A stretch of DNA of 64,000 bases, from NCBI GenBank assembly GCA_021464245.1, contig JADCRB010000001.1:1953715-2017714 (forward strand). The letters are read 5' to 3'. The notes beneath the pieces are model-generated. The model saw nothing but the letters and a program-made list of their open reading frames with translations. It made no database searches and was not told where the DNA came from. Each line of letters opens with the position of its first letter. Position 1 is the stretch's first letter. Below are positions 10,075 through 22,452 of this stretch, in pieces. The position numbers and the translations under genes were made by a program. Source of the stretch: Carallia brachiata. Taxonomy: Eukaryota > Streptophyta > Magnoliopsida > Malpighiales > Rhizophoraceae.

Positions 10075-13000
10075 ACGTTCCAAGCCAATCAGGTCAGGAA
10101 AGTGAGCGAGAACGCCACCGCTGCACCCTCCACTAAGGTAAATTGATCTACATTTAAATTATCTGAATACGTTCCAACTATGTCAGAGAAAGAAAATCAC
10201 TATTTTGGGCTGTTAAATTGACTGCGTTCAAATTTTTAAGAGCCGAATAAAATTACCTCATATTTTTAATATAATTAATTTGTAAAAATTTTCAATCCCG
10301 TGTTTTAATTTTAATAACTAAGTTCTCTTTTTATTATCTATCGGTCTTTTGTCCCTAGCAACCAAAAAGGAAAAAAACGAATAATATTAACAAATATCAA
10401 TTAAGAAAAAGTTACCTAAATATATAATAATAGATACAAAGTTAGCACATAAAAATCTAAAACTATTAAATTATAAAAAAGTATTGAATTTAAAAAAAAA
10501 AATAAACCGTTAAATTAAGTATATATTTTCTATATTTAGTAAATTATATGGCTATCTGTGTCCTATCAATTAATATTCTTGGCTGAGAAAGAATAGGTAA
10601 CTTGCTGCATTTCTGTATTTAAGGGTCAAGATCCGATCAAATCTGGGCAAAGTTGGTGTGCTGGGAAAACTAATTGATTGTTGTTTGAGGCCACACCCAG
10701 CCCATTAAAAAACAAAATGAAATGTATAAAAGGCTATTGACTGGTATTGCTAGTGTGTGCCAGGCCCGTGTAATTGTGTTATAACTAGTCCAGCCTGAGG
10801 ATCCATTAGCATTTCTACTATAATGGGTCCACGCCCCCTTAAAATTAACTCAATAACATGCAGGCCGATGACCTGCATTCTACCATAACGGGTCCACGTC
10901 CCCTGAAATGAGTTATAAGAGCAAATCGGCTACATGCTACCACACGTAACATTAATACCCTTGTTTTTTTGTTTGTACGCAACTGAAAAAAAAAACAGTA
11001 ATACCCTTTTTATTTTATGAAGAAAATAATTGGCTTTTCAGCAATAATAGCACCCTTTTTTTATTTTAATCGAAGGAGAAGCCTACATAATAAGTAGGTC
11101 TACGAAAAAATAATAAAATAATATAATATAATATCAAATTATGAATGAATTATACTAAAGAAATAAGTAAAAAAAATTATAATTCCTTCTTAAACTTTGA
11201 ACTCAACTTTCAAGATGGTATGATCCTTGTTACACCCAAACTGAATAAACTTATTCCCATACATTAGTGGTGGTTAAAAACTTAGAGATCTCAAGTTAAA
11301 ATTTCAAAAAAAAAAAAAAAGTGTGAATAAAAACGTATGTTGTGTAGTTGAGTAAATTGTTACATACTTACATCCAGTTCACAATCCTAGGTCTACGGAT
11401 GGGGAGAAAAGAGGATTTGAGATTTGTTGCACATTAATTTTGATACACACGGGTCCCGCCTTCTCCCCTTGAACTTATTTGCAAGTCACAAGTCACAATT
11501 TCACAAGCTAATCATCTCACAATTACTTTAATGATCTACCTTGATAATCTTTTCAATATAGTCCTCCCATTAGCACCTGATGGCAAGTCTAAAATGATGT
11601 CATTTCTTACTCTTATTTTTCTTTTACGTATATGAATCTTTTTGTTGATCTCCAAATCTTTCCAAATCTTTACATTCCGAAATTTAAAAACAAAAAAAAC
11701 AACTTATTCCGACTTATATTTATGTCATAAACAAGCAACATATTTCAATCATTGAAAAATTACGAATATTCAAGTTTTTATCAGCAAATTGGTTATGAAC
11801 TTATAGTTCAAATGATATTAATAGTATGCCACTAAAAAAGAAGTCATGAGTATGGATTCAAATCCGCTACTTCCTTAACTGTCTCTCATCCTTAATCAAT
11901 TGGTTTAAGTTTAGAAAAATTCAAAAAAAAAAAGTTTTTTCTGGAAGTTGTCTTTTAAAGTCAATCCTTGATACTTTTCCTAAGAATCTTTGTTTTCATA
12001 GCTTCCATTTTCATATTCAAAAATCTGGCCATTGATCCAGAGCTTGTAGCTGCTAAGGTTCGTCTGCACTGGTTTACATCAAGCTAAGTGCTTTAATAAA
12101 AACACTCAAAGAAGACAAAGCACCGAAAGAGTTATTTGATACTTAAAACGACGAAGTTATCGTTTCGAAGGCTACAAGAATTGTGGTTCAAATCTTAAGG
12201 GAAAAGCTGGACGTACGACAAAAGTAGAACGGACAAATGAAGACAAAAGAAGAATAGAGAAATAGAAATATGTTGTGTATTCTTAAAAAAATAAAAAAAA
12301 TAAAAAAATTTAAAATCTCAACTTACATATTACTATTGAAAGTAAAATACAAGTATTTAATAACAAAAAAAATTTAAATAATATATTTTACCTTTTTAAA
12401 AAAAATTTCGTTAGTCAACAGTAATTTTTAACAGTTTGACTAACAGAAGGACTAATTTGGAGCAAAATCAAAAGGTTTATAACTGAAATGAAATTTTAAA
12501 AAGGTTTAAAATTTAAATGAAAAAAAACTTAAAAATTTAAAACTAAATAAATGTATATCTAGATTAATAATAAAGTGTGAGTCCCTTGTCTTTTTCCGCA
12601 AAATTTCATCATTGTTGTGTTTTGAGGTGAAAAAATTGAAGTTCTAAAAAATAATTTTTAAATGTGTGGAACCCATATTTTTTATTTATATTTAATATTT
12701 CTCTCTCCACCTAATGAAATTCACTGATTTATGTGAACATAAAAAAATAAAGTCATGGTTTCATCAAGATTATGAATCGTCCAAATTAATCAACCAAAAT
12801 ATGAAAATATTGGAACTGTTGAGTCATTGATTTATGGGAAATTTATAATTTGAATCATTGTTTTATAAGTATAATTTAATTATGATCTTATACTTAATTT
12901 ATAAAATGATGAGTATAAAATAAAAAAAATAAATTTATATAATAAAAAATGATGAGTAAATTATATTAAAAAAATAAATAAAAATAACAAGCATGTATTT

Positions 13001-14077
13001 ATTTTTACAAAAAATGATCGAATGACAGAATGTAAAGCTATGGCACGGATGGGGAAGAGAGAAAAAGAGAGAGGGCAGATGGGTCTCATCGAGTACTTTA
13101 ATTTTTTTTTGAAAAATAATTTATGCATATAAAGAGCAATATTAGAGTGTAATACATATAAAAAAATATATAAAATTTTTTAAATTATGTATAATAAATT
13201 TAAATTTATGTATAATATATAGTATATGTATAAAATTTAGAGTTGATGTGTATTAAATTTAAAATTAATATGTATCAAGTTTAAGATAAATAAAAAAACG
13301 AAAATGAAAACGATGACCTCATACTCCCGCAGTTTTTGACCCACGGCGAAGCAACAAGGCACCTGTTTTTGTTGTGTTCAGTCGAGGCAAAGCGTGATCT
13401 ATTCTAAACTTAATTATAAATCCAGGTGGGACCGGTGAATCTGATGAATCGGCGAAATTTAACTAGATTAGTTGAAAATTCCAATAATCTTTGACTTGGA
13501 TTGACTTTGTGGGCCGATAGGTCGACCTAGTAATCCAAGGTTTCTTTTTTATTTTAAAAATTTTATATAAAATGTGATATAATTAAAAAATACTTAAATT
13601 AAAATTCAAAATATTTAAAATATCATATTAAATTTTTTAATTCAATGAAAAACTATTTTATTTATTATATCTCATATGAAGTATTTATGTTTTATGTCAA
13701 AACAACTAGCATATCAAAAAATATCAAGTAAACACGATTTTTGTATTGTAATAATTATAAGAAAAACGTTTATATTCACTTAGAGTTCATAAAATTATGC
13801 TTGAGATGAAAAAAAAAATAGAAATTATACGCATAGATATTATGAAAATATTAAATATCGTCAACCAATTAATTCATTCTAGCAACGTAAACTCCATCTA
13901 GGTTGATGTCTGGACTGAGTTTTATAACTTTTAGTTTATTGTATTGCACGTGTTCATGTGTATCGAGTTGAATTCATCTTTGCATTATAGCAATCCAGAA
14001 GTGAACCATTAATAGTTGTCTGGCATCAAGAGAACTGTGAGAAATTTACCTTTTCTTATGCTATTCTAACTCGAAGG
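10075..14077. other. AT-rich intergenic, nothing firmly supported
   Basis: Four kilobases without a recognisable gene. Short points: a near-repeat of GGGTCCACG at about 10830 and 10890; a GC-moderate patch at 12000-12240 that could be a decayed gene fragment, but I could not match it; and a GA-rich run near 13050. The rest is low-complexity A/T. Confidence 0.6.
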
Positions 14078-14079
14078 AG

Positions 14080-15000
14080 GTGTTTGTTTAGGGGAAAGCA
14101 AAGGTGAGAATAGAAATCAAAGGTGAGAATAGAAATCAACTATTTATTTCTCATTCTTAATATTTATTTTATAAAAAATTAATTTTCATTCCTTTAAAAT
14201 GAAGAATGAGGTTCTCAAGAATTATGTTTCTCATGTTCAATACATTAATAATTCTCATTCTCCTTTTAAGTACTTATAACTACCCCACTTTCTTATTATT
14301 TCTTATGTTTTGTTTAAAATTTTAAAAAAAAACTACTTCTCTCGTTTGACCTTCTCTCCTCTATTTCTCTTCAATTTTTTTTTACTTTCTTATTAAAAAA
14401 ATTTATTATTGAAATGGGCTGTGGAGAATTTTTATTTTTATATTGATATGATATTATTTTTCTCCTTTTAATAATAACAATAATAATAGTAATAAATAAT
14501 ATTATAATACAATAAAAATAAATATTTCTAAACTTATGATAATAATTAAATTATAAATTATAATAATTTTTTATAATTATAATTATCATTGATTTATTGA
14601 TAATAAATTATTTTATTATTTATACAACACTATTTCTGTTATAATAATAATGATAATTATTATTATGCATTTTTATCATAATTTTTAATTTTATTTTTAT
14701 GGTAATTTAATATTTTTAATTTGATATTACATTATAATTTTTTTTTGTATTTCATAATTTTTAATTTAATATTTATAATTTATAATTTTAATAACATTTA
14801 TTTTATTTTTAGCGTAACATAAATATTATCGTATATTTAATATTGATTTTAATTTTAAACTAAAAAAAATATTTATAAGAGATTTTGATTCCAATTCCAA
14901 AATAAACTAAACATATTATAAAATAAATAATTCTGTTTTTGATTCCCTTCGATTCCAATTCTAATTCTGATTTTTGTACCATAACCCAAATGGCCCTTAA
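14080..15000. mobile_element. Large AT-rich MITE-like element
   Basis: The left end reads AGGAGGTGTTTGTTTAGGGG. The right end read inward is AAGGGCCATTTGGGTTATGG, a weak inverted pair of the GTTTGG type seen in PIF/Harbinger-like MITEs. Just inside the left end an 18-bp unit (GGTGAGAATAGAAATCAA) is repeated twice at 14103-14138. The interior is almost pure A/T and has no coding capacity. No convincing target duplication was found. Confidence 0.45.
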
Positions 15001-15867
15001 AACTATTCATAGTTAATGCACTCCTTTGACAACCGAATTGACTACCCATAATCTAGTTTAGTTGCCCTGTTTGAAACTAATCATTTTAAACCTTAAGTGC
15101 CAAAAAAAAAAGGTCTTGTTGGAGTGAACGTCCATTGGTCCAGCAACACCCAGTCATCAGTTCCAGTTGGTGTATCCATCTAATCAAAAGGGTAGCAAGG
15201 GTCCAAAGATCTCATGTTACAAATTAAAAGTAATTAAGTTCCAAAGTTTCTTAATTAAGTACCCACTAATTGACGTAACCATTCTACTAACACCAACTTC
15301 AATGGCAGAAATGACATGTTCATTAGTGCAGTCTGTGTTGGACAGGATTTCATATATTAGTAGTGACTAAAAAGCGTGTCCCCTGTTGAAGTATAATTCG
15401 TTTATATCTTCAGTAAGCAGTCCATCATGCGAGTGCCGTCATTAACTCTAAAGTAAAGTGAGGACTTTATTAAGAAGAGAACGATGCCATCACAGACGCC
15501 AAGAAAAGGGGAAAAAGAAAACACCAAAGATATAAAAAAAAAAAAAAAGACAGCTAAAAAGCAAGACACCACTTCACACAGGATTGCATGGGACAAAGGC
15601 AAAAGCTGGGAGACAAAAGCAAAAGACCTAAAAAGACAACACCACGACTCTGCACGCCACTTGGTCGATCTCCAACGTTCAACCCAAACAAATCAACCTG
15701 AGACCGCAGCGTGCTGTTACAAAGATTGGTAACAACGACGACGGACACACGATCGAACACTACTGCCACTTGGCAGCTGATGAAAGTTAAAACACCGCAG
15801 GATAGAATAAGTCTATTTGCTCGAGAATAGCCACAACTAAGTAACTAATTACTCGGCCGGTCTAAAT
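15001..15867. other. 3' flank of the acyl-activating enzyme gene
   Basis: The part next to the gene (about 15480-15867) is less AT-rich and is probably 3' untranslated and downstream sequence of the minus-strand gene. Open frames of 60-80 codons here overlap on both strands and have no domain. Nothing is recognised in 15001-15480. Confidence 0.5.
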
Positions 15868-17550
15868 CTACAACCGACTCACGTTAAAGGACCCCAAGGA
15901 CTTGGCAATTTGCTTAAGCACGGCCTTCTGAATTTTCCCAGTTGAGTTCACTGGAAGCTCTTCCTTAAACACCACAGTCCTGGGCACCATATAGTGGGGC
16001 ATTTTTTCCCTGCAATAGTTGATAATTTCCCTCTCAGTGGGCTTGTTAATCAGCTGACGTTTTAAGGACACGAATGCACATGGAGTTTCCCCCCAGAACT
16101 CATCCGGCCGAGCCACCACGGCCGCCTCATTGATAGCTGGATGAGTGTATAACACAGACTCCACCTCCACACTGCTAATGTTCTCTCCTCCACTGATGAT
16201 AATGTCTTTCGATCGGTCTTTGATTTCTAAGTACCCATCCGAGTGCATCACCCCAACATCTCCGGTGTAAAACCAACCGTCGTCTTTCATGCACTTGGCG
16301 GTGCTTTCTGGGTCCTTGAGATAACCCAACATTAGAGAACCACCTTTTACGACAATCTCGCCGAGGGTCGACCCGTCTCGTTTAACGCTTTCCCCTGTCC
16401 TGGGATCAATCACGTCTATGTCAGTGCATCCGATGACCCTCACCCCTTGTCTCGCTTTCAGCCGAGCCCGTTCGCTCGCTGGGAACAGGTTCCATTTGCG
16501 TTTCCAAACGCAGTTGACCACGGGTCCTCCCGTTTCGGTTAACCCGTAAGCATGGCTCACCACGAAGCCCAGCGACTCGATCCGCGACAGCACGGAGGCT
16601 GGAGGAGGAGCCGCGGCGGTTAGAAGCTGAATCGGGTGCTTGAGGGGTTCGTTGTCGGGTAAGTTCGCCAGCATGTTTAGCACCACAGGTGCACCGGACA
16701 TGTGGGTGACACCGTGTCTCTTGATCAGTCCGTAGATTTTGGAAGCATCGAACTTACTGAGGCAGATGTTGGTCCCACCAACGGCTGCCATCCCCCAGCA
16801 GAATGTCCAGCCGTTGGAGTGGAAGATTGGTACCGTCCACAGAAAGACAGGCTCTTTCGGCACATTCCAATCGATCAAACAATTGATTGTTACCATGAAA
16901 ATCGCCCTGTGGCTGTGCACCACGCCCTTTGGAGCCGAGGTTGTTCCTGACGTGTAGTTCAGTACTACGGGGTCCCACTCGCTCTTTGGGCGGACCCACT
17001 TGAACCTCGGATCACCTTTCGCCACCATGCTCTCGTACGTGGCACTGAACCCATACGGTAATGATGATAGTTGCGGCGAGTCTTCATCGTCGGTGATGAC
17101 GACGAGGGTCGGCCGTGGGTCGTAAGGCGAAAGCAAGGAAACGGCTTCAAGGGCGAGGTCACGTGACAGGGTGTCAACAAACACGAGCTTTGACTCGCAG
17201 TGAGTTAGGAGTATGGAAATGGTACGCGCGTCGAGGCGCGTGTTGATGTTGTTGAGGATTGCCCCGGACATTGGAACAGCGAACTGAATCTCGTACATGG
17301 CGGGTACGTTGAAGGCGATGACGGAGACCACGTCGCCACGCTGGATGCCACTCGACGAGAGGGACGATGCCAGCTGGAGACATCGACGGTGGGTGTCCGA
17401 CCACGTGTAGGTGGTGTTGTTGTAGATAATGGAAGGGCAATCGCCGTACACGGATGCCGCCCTTTCCAAGAAGTCAATTGGGGTTAGGGGCAATGAGTTT
17501 GCTGGCCTTGCCTTTAGCTCGTCCATTAATTCTGCCTCTCTGGCTAGCAC
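15868..17550 (-). CDS. Peroxisomal acyl-activating enzyme (AMP-forming acyl-CoA ligase), AAE1/AAE2/AAE11-like
   Basis: An intact single-exon 560-residue protein of the ANL superfamily, which activates a carboxylic acid with ATP to an acyl-AMP and then forms the CoA thioester. Visible motifs are the P-loop-like YTSGTTSAPKG (199-209), YGLTET (335-340), WFYTGD (426-431), GYLEIKDRSKD (439-449) and the catalytic lysine in STGKIQK (K539). The C-terminus SRL is a canonical PTS1, so the protein should be imported into peroxisomes. Length is normal for plant clade VI enzymes (about 550-580 aa). Met9 (codon at 17526) aligns with the start of the paralogue at 30903, so translation may begin there. A TATA-rich stretch lies near 17636-17650. 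Family similarity cannot separate butyrate, acetate, cinnamate or other short-chain substrates, so I give no symbol. Confidence 0.93.
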   Translation of the reverse strand: MLAREAELMDELKARPANSLPLTPIDFLERAASVYGDCPSIIYNNTTYTWSDTHRRCLQLASSLSSSGIQRGDVVSVIAFNVPAMYEIQFAVPMSGAILNNINTRLDARTISILLTHCESKLVFVDTLSRDLALEAVSLLSPYDPRPTLVVITDDEDSPQLSSLPYGFSATYESMVAKGDPRFKWVRPKSEWDPVVLNYTSGTTSAPKGVVHSHRAIFMVTINCLIDWNVPKEPVFLWTVPIFHSNGWTFCWGMAAVGGTNICLSKFDASKIYGLIKRHGVTHMSGAPVVLNMLANLPDNEPLKHPIQLLTAAAPPPASVLSRIESLGFVVSHAYGLTETGGPVVNCVWKRKWNLFPASERARLKARQGVRVIGCTDIDVIDPRTGESVKRDGSTLGEIVVKGGSLMLGYLKDPESTAKCMKDDGWFYTGDVGVMHSDGYLEIKDRSKDIIISGGENISSVEVESVLYTHPAINEAAVVARPDEFWGETPCAFVSLKRQLINKPTEREIINYCREKMPHYMVPRTVVFKEELPVNSTGKIQKAVLKQIAKSLGSFNVSRL

Positions 17551-17631
17551 GCCTTCAACTCAAGAATGCTGTCTTTCTTTCTGAGCAACTTTGCTTGCTT
17601 AGTTTGCTCTGGTGGGCATGCAGGATAGGTG

Positions 17632-17652
17632 CATAAATATAAAAATATATAG
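17632..17652 (-). promoter_or_regulatory. Possible TATA region of the AAE gene
   Basis: On the minus strand the sequence TATATTTTTATATTTATG lies about 85-100 bp upstream of the first ATG. The position suits a plant TATA box with a short leader. Inferred from sequence only. Confidence 0.4.
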
Positions 17653-19353
17653 ATAGAGGATACACGGACAATCTAAAGAGAAAATGGAAGTATGGGACCC
17701 GCTAGGCTGTACTTGCATTCCAGATGTGGGAGAAAAATTAATTAAAAAGCACGCAGAGATCAATAAGCAGTTTTTTTTGTTTGATTTTTTTTTTGGGGTT
17801 AAATTTAAGTATTTGAAAATATATTATTATATTTTGATTAATTAATTTAATTTAAATTTTTACCGTATTATTTATAAAAATAGTCTTTTAATGTCAATTT
17901 TTTTATTCGTAAATCTCAAATCTAAGACTTTATTTAAAAAAAGATAACTTTTTTTACTCAAATTAATTAATAAATAACTATTATATGTACATATTATTGA
18001 TAAGTCTATTAAATATTAATTTTAATTATAAATTTAAAAATTTTTACAATTTTTTCTTTCTTGTAGTGCACGCTGTGCCGTCCACCATGCGCATACATAT
18101 AACTTTTTATTGATAGTGGCACCCAAAATTTAATTAATTATAGGCCTTTATTAATACACGTCAAGACAAGTAAGAGAAAGTCTCTTTTTAGTGCTACAAT
18201 GGTGATATTGGTGTAACAAAATGTTTAGAGGCGAAATAAATAAAGTTGTGGAGGAATTCCACAAATATTTAATTATAATTGTTATTTATAATTTATTACC
18301 GTGAAAAATAATTAATAATTATAATTAAATAAAATTGAAATCTGTCCAAATTGTTTCGATTACCATTACAATCTTTTTTTTTTTTAAATGAATAAATTAT
18401 GTTCTATAAATTCATTAGGGAGGATTGAGTAAGTTTATTATCGTTAAGTAAGTTAGACTATTTATACTAAATTCATGAGAGACTTAAATCTCAAAATCTA
18501 ACAAATATTACTAAATTATTGAGATTCAGTATGACTCATTTATATTTAATCTTACCACCTAATCTTTTTTTTTTTTTTTTATAGAAATCTCGGCACTCAA
18601 TTCTAATACACACAGATTCGAGTCCTTTATTCAATTCAACCACATAAGCCGTGGTACCGTTATAATTATCATTGGGTTACTCTTTGTGCTGGAATTTCAT
18701 TATTATTTTTTTTAAGTGTTGTGATTACAGCAAGCACACATGATTGTTTCTGAAAGACCATGACAGAAATTCCACCACTATCACGTGTTTTGAATTCAAA
18801 TCTCGGCAGACTTAAAAAGGCAGTATATTCGCCAATCCTTTACACTTAAAAGTTTTGCCTATTTTGTAGTGTTTTGCATATTCATATTGCTAACATTTTT
18901 TGGGGTTTTTAAGACTTCAACTTTCGTGTACTCCTTCGAAAAGCAAATGGTCCAGAGATAAAGGAGGTGTCCACTTCTTAATTATGTGCAACGTTTTGCG
19001 TTTCTTATTTCTTTTTCATTGTTTATGAAGCATGCGCATCATGTATACTCTGCCAACGAGATGCTAGAAGATTCCTTCTTTCCATGTTTGAGAAATAAGA
19101 TGGATAAGATGGTACCATACAGAGAAATTAGATGGGCTACTACGCCCATGGCTTTTACAGGACATATTTCAAGGCATGCAGGACATCCGCGAATCTGTTC
19201 ACATGCGCGGATCGACCCCTTTTGATAAATGCGTTTGCAATGAGATCATCACCCAATTGTGGTTTATTTTCAAAACAATCGTAAAATGACATTTGGAAAA
19301 TGAAAAAGAAAGAGAGCATCGTTTCTTTTCTTTGAACATTAACATGAAGGGTA
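17653..19353. other. AT-rich intergenic, nothing supported
   Basis: Upstream region of the AAE gene followed by AT-rich DNA. A 79-codon frame at 18986-19225 has no recognisable domain. A GATTCGAGTCC string at about 18616 resembles a pol III B-box, but no tRNA fold or A-box partner was found. Confidence 0.55.
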
Positions 19354-19372
19354 GGACCACCGATCACCTACA

Positions 19373-21072
19373 CTTTTTTCTTTTTTTTGACATAAATGAA
19401 AATCAGTCATTGATTTGGAGAATCCTTACAAAGTAGGTGAAATAAATTTTCGAGATGCTGCAAACCCAATTTAGAGGAAACAAGTTCATATTGAATTGTT
19501 TAACAACCTAATCTACTGAAAGATTGGCCTTTCTAGATATAAGGCATATAGAAACCATAGGCATAACATTTAATATGTCCAAAATGTCTCCTGAAATGAT
19601 AGAAATCTCCCACGGCCAGCATGAGCTTGGGGATCGGATAGCTTCCAGAAGGGGCTTCGAGTCTGTCTCCAAAATTGCATTATAGAAACCTTTAGCTTGC
19701 GCCACCTGGGTACCTAGGGGGAGTGCCCCTGCCTCAGCCGATAATGCGGACCGTGCAAAACATTTCGTGGCTTCACCTTCAACCATAGTTATTAAAATCG
19801 CGATCCTGATCGTAGGATCGCACGATTCTACGATCCTGTATCCTTCCAACGATCCAAATCGTATAAAAAATCATTTTTTTGGTAGGATCGGATAGGATCG
19901 GGATCCGGATCGTAGGATCGTATAGAATCGTGTAGGATCGCTAGTAGAATCGAGGTAGGATCGTAAATATATAATTTTTTTAATTTTTGAAAAATAATTT
20001 TAGGAATTAATTAATTAGTAAATATATCATTTATAATCATTTGTTTTGATAAAAATTATCAAATTAGTCATAATTTTGTTATTTCAACCATACTTAATAG
20101 TTAGAAAATATAATTAAAAAAATTATATCGAAAAAATTTAATAATAAAATATTTAGAAGAGTATTTATTAACAACTATGAAAATGTAAATATAAAATATC
20201 ATTTAATTATAATACAATGAAATATAATATTAAAAATAACTTAATTTAATTGAAAGTTTAAAAACTCATTATCCTCACTTTTGATTTGTTACTAATCAAA
20301 ATTTAGGGAAACAAATTATATTTTCATTCTTATAATTCTTAAATTAATACTATGACAGACATAAATTTCGAGCATGTAACAATTAGACTAAAAAATACAA
20401 AAATAATGTATTTATTAAAATTATTTTAATAAAATTTTTTTATGCTCATATTAACATTCTTTTTTAAAATGGAGATGAAGGAGAAGTAGAATGTATTCCA
20501 AAGAATTTTAGGAAAACATGTAAGTCATCAAAGTTGTCTAAATTTTAAACCTTTTCATTATTCACTTAACTATTAATTTGTTTGTATGATATAGGTCCCG
20601 ATGAATTTGGGTCAACTAATGTGGAAATTCATAATATCAATGATGAAGACAATGATGGCACATTCGAGAATGATTTTAATTTTGTATGATTTTGCGTATA
20701 ATTACAATTTAGAAAATCTTGAAAAAGTACCACAAACCTATAAAGATTATGATGACCATGTACATCAAAGAAATAATGATCAAAATTATATTGTTAACTA
20801 AATGATGTATATTTTGTGTATTGTTGGATATTAAAAATGTTATTTTTAATTTTATTTTTTAAATTTCGGTAGAATCTTACGACTCTACGATTCGATCCTA
20901 CGATTCGATCCTGATATATCCAAAACGATCCTAAGTAGAATCCCGATCCTAACAACCTTGCCTTCAACTAGTCTGCCCCTGGAATCCCGGCATATCACCC
21001 CTAATCCTGCTTTGCTCGAATTTTTAAGAAGGAAGCATCGCCGTTGATCTTTATTTGTGGCGGTGGTGGTCT
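19373..21072 (-). mobile_element. 5'-truncated LINE 3' end carrying an RNase H-like fragment (interrupted by a hAT element)
   Basis: Flanked by a 19-bp duplication with one mismatch, GGACCACCGATCA[C/T]CTACA (19354-19372 and 21073-21091). On the minus strand it ends in an A-rich tail (the T-run near 19373-19388). The two sides of the nested hAT element give a continuous reading similar to the RNase H domain of plant non-LTR elements: NSSKAGLGVICRDSRGRLVEG, then EGEATKCFARSALSAEAGAL, then the acidic ILETDSKPLLEAI. A frameshift lies before NSSKAG. Only about 0.5 kb of the LINE remains, so it is dead. Confidence 0.8.
19784..20960. mobile_element. hAT-type element, 1177 bp, nested in the LINE fragment
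   Basis: A perfect 8-bp target duplication CCTTCAAC (19776-19783 and 20961-20968) flanks it. Termini are CATAGTTATTAAAATCGCG at the left and, read inward from the right, CAAGGTTGTTAGGATCGGG. Both ends are packed with GATCCTACGAT/GTAGGATCG sub-terminal repeats (19800-19960 and 20875-20950), likely transposase-binding sites in this kind of element. The AT-rich interior includes two short exon-like stretches near 20467-20548 and 20595-20690; the second reads acidic sequence ending NDFNFV and a stop. These could be remnants of a lost internal gene. No intact transposase. Confidence 0.85.
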
Positions 21073-21091
21073 GGACCACCGATCATCTACA

Positions 21092-22450
21092 TCAGTTTCA
21101 TTTCATATGCAGACCAGCGTGCATCAACCGAATGAGTTTTCTCAGTCAAAGTCATTTTCAATTATTTAGTCGTTACTAGGTCTCTTTTACCCTTTTCTTT
21201 TTTTTTAGAAACTTTTTGCTTTACGATTAGGAAAAGAATACCGATACATATACAAAATTTAGCATTTTGATTGATATTTTAAATGTGAAAAAATTGATAA
21301 TTTTTGTAAGAAAATTAATAATTTTTTTAAAAAAATTAAAAAATATTTTTTTTATTACAAATATTATTAATCTCGTTGTAAAAATTATCATCTTATTTTA
21401 TTCAAGATATTAAAATTCAATATATCAATATTTTTTTCTTAAAAAAAATGTATATATCCAGAAAAAAAAGCTGCTCGATGAGTGTCCCTAATGCAACAAA
21501 CTTAGAATTTTTTGTAATTATAATAATAAAATATAAAATAAAAAAATAATAACTTTTTTTTGTAATTTTTATTAATAGTTGTAAAAAATTTTAAATTTAT
21601 TATATTAAGAACATTTCTTCAGAAGATTTTCTAGGGACATCTATTGGATCCCTTAAGGAATGTGCAATTTTAAGTATGCATATAATCGCTTATAAATTGG
21701 GATTCATTCTAATAGTGAATATTTATATGAGAATCAAAACCAGATCTACCTAGTCCAAAGAAACTTTGTTTTGGTCCCTCGAGAGACACCAGTGCGTAGG
21801 ATCTTAATTATATTTTCTTTTTTGAGAGCTTGTGCTCTAATTTTAAAAATGATGATACAAAGTTTAATGAGAATAACTACTTTCACAATACAACAAGCTT
21901 CCTAATAAAAAAATAAAGAACTTTCTTTTGTCAAAAAATATGATGAGATTTAATAAATCAATAAGCATAATAAAGGAGCCCAAGTAAAATCCGAAGGTTT
22001 GAGAATAAGTTTATTGGAGAATTCCCACAGCTAAATTGTTCCACATTTGTGCTAATTGAGATTCCACTTCATTTTATAAACTTTTATCTCGGGATTCCTA
22101 AATGAGAAAATGTAATTTTCCTAGCAATTTATGTGTTGAATTTTATTTTAAATAAAATTAAGATTATTATTTTTGAAATAAAAATTAATATTTTTAAAAT
22201 ATTTATTATTTTTTTATTTTAAAAATATTAATCATAATTTTAAAAATAATAATTATAATTTCACCCAAAATAAAATTTGAAGGCAAATTTTTCAGAATGC
22301 CTAAGGCCGCTCTTCCTAAATACACCATTTTCCTGGGGAAAAAACATAAAGGTACCTGCAAGCTGCTGTTGGGAGTACAGTCACTGTCCACTGCTAATTG
22401 GCCACAGCACTCACTTCACCACAGACAGAGACAGGCATACCGTGGAAAAT
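21092..22450. other. AT-rich intergenic, nothing supported
   Basis: No gene, RNA or bounded element recognised. Several short A/T-only frames are present. Confidence 0.6.
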
Positions 22451-22452
22451 TG

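Noticed and set aside
16702..17477. Frames overlapping the AAE gene on both strands
   Set aside because: They are shadows of the 560-codon gene, caused by its higher GC content.
18600..18640. tRNA or SINE from a GATTCGAGTCC B-box-like string
   Set aside because: No A-box at the right distance, no acceptor-stem pairing, and the T run lies on the wrong side for a plus-strand SINE.
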